NCBI GenBank assembly: GCA_905221605.1
Contig: CAJNDS010002778.1
Coordinates: 1-62,000, forward strand
From: Symbiodinium natans
Lineage: Eukaryota > Sar > Dinophyceae > Suessiales > Symbiodiniaceae
Reading direction: 5' to 3'
DNA length: 62,000 nucleotides
Made by a program: the position numbers and the translations under genes. How positions within the stretch are numbered: position 1 is the first letter of the stretch; each line of letters opens with the position of its first letter. Below the pieces are notes generated by a model that saw only the letters and a list, made by a program, of their open reading frames with translations, ran no database searches and was not told the origin of the DNA. Shown piece by piece: positions 53,701 through 62,000 of this stretch.

Positions 53701-55470
53701 CTTCATCTTGCGCTCGAATTGGTTGAGCAGGGTTGAGATTTCAACCTTCTTGGACGTTTTCACACCGGTAAAGGTCTCCTCGGCATCCTCCTCGGTTTTT
53801 GTCTCAGTCGCGATCTCCTCCTTGGTCTCATCCTTGATGCCCGAGAGCATGCCAACCACCTTAGAGCGAGATAGTTGAAGTTCGGGGTTCTGACGGCAGG
53901 TTCGCACAGCTGGTCCTACAGCTTGTCTTGTTGCCGCCCGGCTTATCGCTGCACAGCCAGCAGTATGCGCTTCTGAGCCGCCATGCCAGGATCGGCGGCG
54001 CTGCGGTCGCCTGCCCGTTTCATGCCGGCATGGCTGGAATCTGCAAGAACCGCTAGGCACCGTCTCTGCTTAACTTGTCACTTTGACATATGCAAGCTTA
54101 TGCTCCGAGATCCTTTCAAGCTATGGAAGATGATGCAGAGTTCGAAGGTTTGCGGATGAACTCGCGAAATGAAAAATTCTTGGCGTTTGGCGCATGTGTA
54201 AAGTGTCCTTGGAGGAAGGCAGCTGCTCGGCGCTTGTCTGCGCTATCCAGGCGAAGGTCGCTGTCCAGCAAGCGAAGAAGCCGGGGGACCTGCACACGCA
54301 TCCCATTGCACACACTTCCTGATTGGTTCACCTGCTCATTTCAGGCTGTAGTTGTACTTGCTTGCTAAGCTCAGTCGGTGTACCTGAGAGTACCTGTTGC
54401 CATGCGCGGCGAATCTTACAAATTTCAAAGGCTTGCACAGCGAACTGAAATCACTGTGTCGCAGCCTGTCCATCGGAGTTGCCGATCTGCAAGAAGGAGG
54501 CCGCTGTCTCCGTTGTGCCTGCAATGGCTTCAGCAGCCTTGTCGATGGTCGCGACCACCTGCTTCTCCTCAGTGACCTGTGACGAAGCGGACGAGGAAAA
54601 GCTCAGCTATCTCAGGGACCACCGTAGTTGTAAATGACACGGACCAGGAAAGGCGAAAAAAAAGGGGGGGGGGGGAGGGTACTCACGATCGTCCCACTCC
54701 CATGCCTCGTTCACGAAGTTGCCGTGCTCCTTGGTGCGCTGGGCCTTTGCAGCCTTCAGGCTCTCCTCTTCAGCCAAGCGGTCCTCTTTCAGCTTGGTAA
54801 CCTCCTGTAGGCAAGGAATCGAATGGAGAGAAGTAACCATAGAACTGACATGACAGCTATGCAGAAAAAGGCCACAGCACTTGAGGCTTCAAACTTAGGC
54901 AGGTAGTCATGCTAACCAGGCTCGTCTGCCACATCCATTTTGCAGTCCGATACAGTGTGCGCAATGTGGCGCAGACTGGAACTCACAAGAATCCTGCTGG
55001 AGCGAGTCGATTTCTGCAACCTTTCCATCGACGTCAGCTTGGGAGAGCGGGTTGCCCTCTGCCTGCTGAATGCTCCTTGATTGCACGAGGCAGAGATCGC
55101 TTCCAATGCGTCGGTTCGAGGTGCCCAGCCCAGAAACCATCTCGTCAGTCAAGCGTCTGTTGAAGCTCCGCTATCGTCCCCTTGCAGTAGCACTCGAACT
55201 TCTCATAGAGGTCTGCCTCAGTTTTTGCCTCCTTGTCGATCTTTTCTCCCATCTTCTGCATCATCCTCACCACCTTTCAGAGCGTGGCGAGGCGCAGTCA
55301 AAACTGACAATTCCCAAAAGTTCCGAATGTGCCAGACATGCATTAACTGGAGAGCCGATATCTCTACCTACATGGGCAGTCGGAGGAAAGAAGCCTTTCG
55401 GATCGGGTTTCCACCGCTGCTGCTCTCCGATCTGGTGGTGATGGCAATGGCCGAGGCGGCGAGCGCCTAA
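50735..55470 (-). CDS. Long coiled-coil protein typical of dinoflagellates, about 15 exons
   Basis: Exon pieces read in order on the minus strand: hydrophobic signal-like end ALAASAIAITT then NPIRK (to 55395); VVRMMQKMGEKIDKEAK and YEKFECYCKG (from 55273); SIQQAEGNPLSQADVDGK (about 55080); EVTKLKEDRLAEEESLKAA (about 54800); VTEEKQVVATIDKAAEAIAG (about 54565); RLDSADKRRAAAFLQG (about 54240); VVGMLSGIKDETKEE and LLNQFERKMKRIGELK (about 53860-53620); KSCAKKAEDWEKRT (about 53420); ETIKILDSDESLDLFRKRSP (about 53180); LNFLALALSGRKA (about 52870); ILTKIDGMVALLEKEQEDD (about 52725) to AEFQ (52439); ESMSSNSASVDLLSLARDRL (52326) to about 52090; DIEKEMAVAKTEEADAQEEY (about 52000); KKRAADLELATQKAAEKSD (about 51230); CDWLLKNFDLRAQARTEE (about 50870). 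Exact GC-AG introns: 55274-55394 and 52327-52438. The family recurs in dinoflagellates; its function is unknown to me. Confidence 0.75.
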
Positions 55471-55479
55471 ATCTCTCTG

Positions 55480-56360
55480 TTGGGTGTCTCAGTTGTCTCC
55501 GGGTGGGCGGGTCGGTTTTTAAGAGCCAGAGGGTTGAGAAGTTGTTTTTGCAACAACCTCCAGAAGCAAGATTGCAGCTGAATTGCCGCCAGCAACGGCC
55601 ATCTGCACTTCATTGCCGCAGTGGCAGGGCGGCGCGCCTTCCCTGAGGCCCTTGCCGCCTTCAAGTGTGCTGCCAGCCGAAAAGTTGCGACAGGATTTGT
55701 GCGGGCACATGGTCAACATGTCAATTCTAGATGCGGATGCAAGTTTAGAAAGGATCTAGTGAATCTAGTGATGTTCGAGGTTAGCTTTTCCCATTCACTG
55801 CCGTTGTCGCATCCTACATCCTCACCATTGCTGGCGCCAGTAGTTGACAAGAAGTTTGAAGAAGCTTGGGTGAGCATTTCTCCAATAAAGCACTTGGTAG
55901 GATGCAAAGTCGAAGATGTGAAAGTACAAGCTCCCTGCAGATCTGGGAACCCTGCCCTGCGCTCTGGATCATCGAAGCCAAAGCCTGGATAGTGGAGGCC
56001 TTGGCACGCGAATCTGCCAATGGTATAGCCATACGGAGCCAATGTGGAGACAGCAAGCTTGCGAAGTCTTGCGAATGATTCTTTCGCCGAGTTTGGTGCA
56101 GAGCCTGAGCACTGCAGACTAAGAAACAGGTGGCTACACAGCAGCGTCGCAGCATAAATGCGGTCCCTGCCGGCCGGAACAATGGCTAAGCGTCTTGTTG
56201 CGCAACCATTTCAAAGTTCGACGGGCTAATTTAGCTACAGGCTACAGCATTGTCTGCTGCTTTGGCAAAGCCTTTGGTTCTTCGAGCCCAAGCTGCTGTG
56301 AGGCTTCCTCGCGCGTCGTCTGTAGCACGTGAATTCGGAAGGGCACCTTTGGACACGGCT
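55480..56360. other. Spacer between the coiled-coil and TPR genes; no gene recognised
   Basis: Short frames only; no domain seen on either strand. Confidence 0.4.
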
Positions 56361-56369
56361 ACGTTAGCT

Positions 56370-57120
56370 AGTCACGGTGTCTTTGCATTGCCTCCAGGAT
56401 CTTGGCCTTGCGCTCAATGGCTCGATCCCATTCTGGCGCGCAGTCCTTGACAGTTGCCGGCGGTACGTCGAGGTACTGGCATTTACTGCCCATGCTAAAC
56501 CCAACAGCTGCCAAGTCTCCAGAGCCAGGTTGACAACTTTGAGGGCGTGTTGGTACGTCCCTGCTGTTGGACCCAACTCCAGATATGCCGCAGCCAGATT
56601 GCAGTACAGCCTTGCGACAGTGCCTAAGGGTAATCTTAGTCTTTCGGAGTACAATCCCGGAGTACAATCCCTGAAGCTGCTTCCACGATAATGGTGCTCG
56701 GTGATTAAGTGGGGCAGGAGGCCTGGAGGACAAGAGCGCCAGCTGCCTCTCGCGTTCAGCGGGCGTTGTGTCAGCTGTGTCGTGCTGATCCTTGTAGAGG
56801 TCAGACCGCACCAGCGTAAGACAATCCAATCCCTGCACGTAGCAGGCGACGGCCTTCCACAACACTTGCACCCGAGGGTTGGAGCAGACCGCTTCCTCTG
56901 GATGCTTACGCTTTGCTGGGTTGCTGTAGTAGCTGTTTCCAGCTTGTTTGAAGTCTTCTGCACGTTGCAGGAGCCAGGTTGGCGATTTGCAGGCAGTCTT
57001 CGAAGTCTTTTTGAAGACCAAGATGAACATCCTTCCATCAGCATCGCCTGCGTAGTCGACAGGCTCCTGTCTGTCAACAAGCTCCAGGGCCAACTGCTGC
57101 GTCTTGATGAAGTCACTCAT
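56370..57120 (-). CDS. TPR protein, at least two coding blocks
   Basis: ATG at 57120 (MSDFIKTQQLALELVDRQ) opens a frame whose residues about 50-100 form a TPR-like start: LLQRAEDFKQAGNSYYS and LWKAVACYVQGLDCLT. After about residue 140 a different frame is better: GTVARLYCNLAAAYLELG and YQHALKVVNLALETWQLLG (about 56625-56500), a classic second TPR. Near 56430-56370 the first frame regains sense (EWDRAIERKAKILEAMQ), as expected for the last TPR helix. The frame switches imply introns at about 56.70-56.64 and 56.50-56.44 kb. TPR pairs usually dock chaperone or scaffold partners; the order recalls co-chaperones such as TTC4 or FKBP types, but this is a guess. Confidence 0.6.
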
Positions 57121-57239
57121 TTTCGCCACATCTGCGAAGTCGCCCCACTTCTCCTTGACCGTTTCTGACAGTTCTTGAACTAGAGAGTGCTAAGTTGGAC
57201 ATCTTTAATGTGGCCTCCCCCGGGAACAATGGAAGCTGA

Positions 57240-57990
57240 TTTGGACCATCCTCAGACTTCAAAAGACTTTAAACGAGATTCAAAAGACCCCCCCCATCCC
57301 CTCCCTACATTAGAAGAACCCCACTTTAAGCCAACAGGCCAGGCCCTTAAAATTCGATCCAAGGCCCCTTTAACATTTCAAGAGCCACAAGACTCATATT
57401 ACAAGAGCTTGGCTTTTAATCCAAAGGCCAGGCCTTCGATGTCCAAGGATCCTTTGCCTTAAGATTTCACGAGCCTGGTCCTGAGAACAAAAGGCCAAGT
57501 CGTTGAAATCCAAAGCTCGGAGGCTTAAAGGTTCAAGATCCTGGCCTTGAAGCAAGAGGCCAGGCAATTGAAATCCAAAGCTCGCAGGGCTTCACAACTT
57601 CAAGAGTTTTGCCGTTGCCTTTAACCCAACGAGCCAAGCCTTCGAATCCGAATCTTTTGAATCTAAGACACCGAGCCCTTGACAGGAAAGGCCCCCTTGC
57701 CTGAAGATTTCATGAACGCAGCCTTTAAAAAGCAGCAGGCCAGGTCTTCGAAATTCAAAGCGCGCTGGACTTGACAAGCTCAAGATCTTGGCCATTAGCC
57801 CAAAATCCCTTTGGACCATTCTGTGATACGTTGGTTTTAAAGGTAGCTCTTGATCTTGCCTCGGGAGACCCAAGGCTTGGCTTTAAGATTCAAAGGGCCG
57901 GCCTTTCAGCCAAGAGGCCAGGGGCATCGAAATCCAGAGCCCCGGGGCAGGAGCCAGGATTTTCAAGAGGGCCCCCGAAATAGAGCCCGT
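57240..57990. repeat. Degenerate tandem repeat array, about 65-90 bp units
   Basis: About eight diverged copies of a unit with AGGCCAGGC, then TTGAAATCCAAAGCTCG, then CTTCAAGATCTTGGCC. The 17-mer ttgaaatccaaagctcg is exact at 57503-57519 and 57568-57584. Plus-strand frames through it are by-products. Confidence 0.7.
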
Positions 57991-58824
57991 TATCGGGGAT
58001 CAGCCTGCCTGGACCACCCCCTTGTCTGACTCAGCGGACAGTTCGTTCACATAACTTTTTTGAAAGGGAGTTCTGGGCTTCGCCTCGGCCCAGATTCCAG
58101 TTTTCGGGGTCATGGAAAGGAGTCTTGGCAATCTAGGGTTTATTTGGGGATGTGAAGGTTCAGGTGGTTTGGGGTTTAGGTTCAAAGCTTTCTTTAAAGA
58201 AAATCAGGCAGTCACGCGATCCTGCATGGCCCAGCAAACTTGACTTTACAGAGGGGGCCCCAAGTAAAGCGGGCCCAACATTAAGGAAGTGTAATGCTAC
58301 CACATTCTCCCCAGGAAGAGACTTCAGAACAAGGCTCGGAATCATAGAGCAGCAGGATGCCTCCCTCCTCGAGCAGTGGAGAGGCTCCTTGCAGCACGTC
58401 GGTCCAGATCAGGGGCTCCTTGTATCCGACCTAGCGCATGGACAGGAAGGATGCTGCGGGAAGGGGTGGAAGGGGGGGGGGTTGGGGGGTTGTGGATGAA
58501 ATTAGAGATTTCAACTCAAGAGCTTTGACAACAAAGGAGGGGAGCGGGATATGGGCCAAGCAAGCACTCCTCCCTCCCTTCTCCATCTTTTTCAGCCGTC
58601 TCTCAGAGTCCTCCTTAAAATTTGGGGAGGGGGGGAGGGGGGAAAAGGAGGGTTGGGGGGGGGCGGGGGCGCCTGAGTGAGCAAGGAGGTGCAGACCAAG
58701 GCAGAGCAGCGGCCGAGGAGGTGTTGGACTCCCTCCCAAGCGTCCTCAAAAAGGAAAGGAAAAATCAGGCTGCTGTGCTGTGCTGCCCGCGTTTGCAAGG
58801 ACTGTATAAAAAGTCGTGAGAGAG

Positions 58825-58875
<51 letters not shown>

Positions 58876-59515
58876 CAGAGACAGAGACAGAGACAGAGAC
58901 AGAGACAGAGAGACAAAAGGGAAGGAAGAAAGCAAGAAGCATAAAGAGAGAGAGAGAGAGGGAAAGACAGAAATCAAGAAAGATTGAAAAAATAAGAAAT
59001 ACAGAAAGAAAGAAAGGAAGAACGGAATGAAGGAAGGATGGAAGGAAGGAGAAGGAGGAAAGAAAGAAAAAAAACAAAGAATTACACAATCAAGAAAGAA
59101 AGAGAGAAACAGAACAAATCATAAGGAACGAGAGATGAGGAATCAGGATGGAAAGATTTCTCCAGAAGAAAAAACCGTTTCCTTGCCTCGGTGACGTCCA
59201 CACTTGCCACGCGGCCCCGGAGAAGCAGAGAGGCCTGGCGGCTCGGCTCCGTGCCCAGCGAAAGGCAAAAGTCATCGAAGTCCTGCAAGCCGTCACAGTG
59301 AACAGTGAGCTTTGGACAATTGCCAACAGGGGGTCCGAAATGTTCAAGCAATAATCAAACAACCCCCTGTAAAAAAGGGCAGAAAGAGAGTGCAACACGA
59401 AGGGAGCGTTTTTGCAGCGCCTAACACCTTCGCGTGAACTCCATGCAGAGACGTTGAGGCAGCACTGCCTCGCATTCGGCTGCATGCCCGCAGTAGAGGT
59501 TTCACCCGTTTTTCA
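57991..59515. other. Non-coding stretch with G-rich and polypurine tracts
   Basis: G-runs at 58469-58488 and 58621-58672 could form quadruplexes on this strand. From 58818 the strand is almost all purine. No gene recognised. Confidence 0.45.
58818..59110. repeat. GA, GACA and GAAA microsatellite block (polypurine)
   Basis: GA units to about 58855, then nine or so GACAGA units to about 58910, more GA near 58945-58963, then GAAA/GGAA-type units to about 59105. Confidence 0.95.
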
Positions 59516-59521
59516 CCGGTA

Positions 59522-60310
59522 TCACATCTTTCCCTTCAGCTCCTCCATGTCTTCGTCGGAGCTCGCAGTGTCGTCTATCAGAGACTTCTGGCTTCCACCC
59601 TTGCCAGGGTTTCTGCCCTTGGCCGGGCTTTCGGGAGCTGTGGTCATGTACTCGATGCAGTCCTCCAGCATCTTGATCCCCAAATAGTCTGATGGATTCA
59701 GCATTCGCTCAGAGGCGTACCACTTCACTTCTGGCATGCACACTGCGAAGCGGCTGGCATAGAAGCCGGTGGCACTGGCAAGATCCTCGACTTGAAAGTG
59801 GCAACACTGAAGAAGTCAAGGGGTAGCCATAGGCAGCCCTAGTACCCCTAGTACCCAAAAGCAGACAGATGAAGGATTCATAAGGATTCGCGGCACTCCA
59901 CAAGTCACATAAGCAGTCCAGGTATCCACGGCAAAGTGTACTCGCTGCACGTTGCCTGAACAGTCTCTCAGTGCACACCCGTGTTCACCAGCTTCTGAAG
60001 CTTCGCTGCTCTCTCCAAGCAGCCAAGGGCAGTGCCTCAGAACCACGAAGGGAAGGGCAGGCTCAAGCAGACTTCCCTGAATCTGATGGCTTTGTTTGCC
60101 TGAGGCCCTGGGAATCATGGAATCAAATCGGCCGAGAGGCTTTCCTAGATGTTCCAAGTAGATTCCCACTCTTCCGGTCGCTTCGGCAAGCATTCGGGCC
60201 TTTCTGAGGTTACCGGCAGCTCCTCCAGCAGCCATGCTCATGAGGTCTGTGAAAGCTTTCATGCCCTGCGGGGTCGAGAACTCTGCCAGCACATCCTGTC
60301 CACAGTAAGA
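59522..60310 (-). CDS. Unidentified gene, 3' exons
   Basis: The last exon (about 59805-59522) reads FQVEDLASATGFYASRFAVC, PEVKWYASERMLNPSDYLG, then an acidic Ser-rich end (SLIDDTASSDEDMEELKGK) and a stop. An upstream exon (about 60300-60110) reads EFSTPQGMKAFTDLMSM, AAGNLRKARMLAEATGRVG. The two are in the common orientation and may be joined. Family not recognised. Confidence 0.5.
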
Positions 60311-60720
60311 GCATGTGCTAATGCTGCTAAGGGGAGGCTGCACTTTAGCTGCAAAGGCTTAGCTTTGCTAGCTTTAAGAGTGTGTGTAGCGAGAGCAATG
60401 CCCTGCAGAGGAGGCATGTATGATGCAATTGCTGAAAGCAACGCGAGACACGTCCTCTTGAGACCGCCCCTCCTTCTGACTCGTCAACTGCACAAAGTGC
60501 ATGAGAGCCTGCAGCAGTTGACCAGACTTGCAACCCTGCAGCCTTGTGATTGTGGAGCTATGTAGAGCTGTGAGAGCTGTGAGCTATGTGCAGCCCATCC
60601 ACCTGCATGATTTGGGGATGCATGTCGTCCCCGGGCAGAGGCTCGGCCATGGCTGCCGATCCACTACTGGCCTGCATCTCTGGCTCTGGTGGAGGTCCGT
60701 CATATTGCCCAGTGTTGCAA

Positions 60721-61008
60721 GGTGTCTCTGTGTGAGTGTGAGTTTGTGTGTGCGTATGTGTTTATGTGTGATTATGCGTGTTCATTGTGTGTGCGTGTTT
60801 CTGATATTTGTATGTGTGTGTGTGTGTTTTATGTGTGTGTGTGTGCGCGTGTTTTATGTGTGTGCGTGTTCTGTGTGTGTGTGTGTTATATGTGTGGTAT
60901 GTTTACATATACATATATATATAAACAAATCAATGAATAAGTGTATATATATATATATGCATACATATATACATACATTCGTGTGTATGTGCGTGTGCTA
61001 TGTGTGCC

Positions 61009-61081
<73 letters not shown>

Positions 61082-61119
61082 ACGCGCGCGTCTCTCGCTC
61101 GCTCCCTCTCTCTCTCTCT

Positions 61120-61154
<35 letters not shown>

Positions 61155-61165
61155 ACCTATAGTAT
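60721..61165. repeat. Long GT microsatellite with a TA island
   Basis: GT-rich from 60727, nearly pure GT at 61012-61080, CT-rich at 61088-61120, GT again to 61152. A TATACA island lies at 60905-60977. Confidence 0.95.
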
Positions 61166-61359
61166 ATGTTGATTAAAAGGTAGGCTGTGGTCAGGCTGTG
61201 GGGCGTAAGGGGGCCCTCTCTGACAGCCGGAAACTGGCGAAGATGGAGTTTGACAAACTCCTGGGGGTGGGGCCACGGCTTCGCAAACAGAACCAGTGCA
61301 GAAGTGAGAGATGTAGTGAGTGCCTAATGACTGTTCTTAGGCTCACTCACTTCCCAGAA

Positions 61360-61662
61360 CTACGTAGCAAAGCATCGGCACAAAACCATTACCCAGACAT
61401 CCGAATTCCCAGATCTTGTCTTCCGAGAGCAGCGGTGCAGTGCTATGGTCGTGACAGAGAGCTCCATGGTCTGCGGCTTCGAGGACTTCTGCGTCACGCT
61501 TTGCAAAGCCTGTGTAGTGGCATGCGCCCGTTTCCTGTAAGCTTTCAATCCCGCGCTGGCCTTCTGCATCTCCGCGAACATCTTCTGGTGCTGCTCCTCC
61601 ATGCGAGTCATGTGTGGATCTGCTCTGGACGGCGAGCTTGATTTGTGGCTGCAGCAGAGCAA
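61360..61662 (-). CDS. Unidentified coiled-coil exon
   Basis: A minus-strand frame of about 100 codons with a charged helical core (MTRMEEQHQKMFAEMQKA and AGLKAYRKRAHATTQALQS). It probably belongs to a gene whose other exons lie outside or near the window end. No family recognised. Confidence 0.4.
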   Translation of the reverse strand: MLCCSHKSSSPSRADPHMTRMEEQHQKMFAEMQKASAGLKAYRKRAHATTQALQSVTQKSSKPQTMELSVTTIALHRCSRKTRSGNSDVWVMVLCRCFAT

Positions 61663-61679
61663 TCTCTGCTAACATACCT

Positions 61680-62000
61680 CAGGCACGGCGACGTCCTGTG
61701 TCGTCTGCAGCGTCTTGGCACACATCGCCACATTCGCTTTCGCCTCTTCGCCTCTTAAGGAAGGATCGAAAGATTTCGTAAGCAGACGTACACGAAAACT
61801 TGTACTGTACTCTTAAACACAGATTGTGGTGCTTTCCTAGAGAGCACTGCGCTGTCCAGGGCGCTGGCTCTGTTGCCTCAGCAATGTCAAGAGCTCTTCG
61901 TAAGAGGCCTCCCACACTGGAGAGGCACCATCTCTGAACCATCCCTGGGTCTGAAAGACGTAATACTAACCATATAATTCCCATATACTGATTGAGATAT
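61680..62000. other. Window end; no gene recognised
   Basis: Only a short minus-strand frame without features. Confidence 0.4.

Noticed and set aside
60528-61172. Cys/Val-rich plus-strand frame of 214 codons
   Set aside because: Translation of the GT microsatellite.
1-62000. CRISPR arrays, rRNA, tRNA, bacterial operons
   Set aside because: No regularly spaced repeats, no cloverleaf or rRNA sequence recognised, and the gene structure is eukaryotic.

Overview
The window reads as nuclear DNA of a dinoflagellate, most likely a Symbiodinium-like (Symbiodiniaceae) alga. The evidence is: genes cut into many short exons; introns that stay in frame only with GC donors and AG|G acceptors; every convincing gene on the minus strand (a unidirectional array); dinoflagellate-type protein families (a single-domain EF-hand cation channel, a multi-exon coiled-coil protein, a CCCH-finger protein); and long GA, GT and CT microsatellites. 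No bacterial, organellar, tRNA, rRNA or CRISPR features were seen.

The centrepiece is a 10,028-bp tyrosine-recombinase retrotransposon at 3079-13106, also on the minus strand. Its ends are split direct repeats in the order A1-ORFs-B1A2-spacer-B2. The A copies match over 88/88 bases and the B copies over 136/136, and the internal B1/A2 junction is exactly the junction expected of a circular intermediate. From its 5' end (high coordinates) it encodes ORF1, a tyrosine recombinase with the R-H-R-W-Y residues, a small zinc-ribbon protein, a Gag-like protein with an RG-rich tail, a C5-cytosine DNA methyltransferase with its motifs intact, and a YVDD reverse transcriptase with RNase H. The first three internal cistrons (recombinase, zinc-ribbon protein, Gag) each follow a C-tract/AG spacer like a splice acceptor. 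The recombinase ATG is immediately preceded by ten bases identical to the 3' end of the dinoflagellate spliced leader. In contrast, the methyltransferase and reverse transcriptase have no ATG of their own. The Gag frame runs into the methyltransferase through a single TAG, and the reverse transcriptase lies in the -1 frame. This suggests trans-spliced cistrons plus a recoded Gag-methyltransferase-RT polyprotein.

To the left (1-3078) is an SH3b-like exon with three copies of a short repeat. To the right, all on the minus strand, are: a voltage-gated cation channel (about 13.9-19.9 kb) carrying a 0.6-kb insertion with a 16-bp target duplication; several unidentified exon clusters (22-27.6 kb); an exon series with AGF/ELK repeats (28-30 kb); an unidentified helical protein (32-33.6 kb); a CCCH zinc-finger gene (34.7-35.7 kb); an Ala/Pro/Lys repeat protein (36.5-38.7 kb); a PUB-domain protein with AHPAE pentapeptides (48.1-49.8 kb); a long coiled-coil gene (50.7-55.5 kb); a TPR gene (56.4-57.1 kb); and further unidentified exons to the end. 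Exon boundaries are approximate except where four introns are given exactly. Sequence between exons is mostly intron or intergenic DNA with microsatellites.
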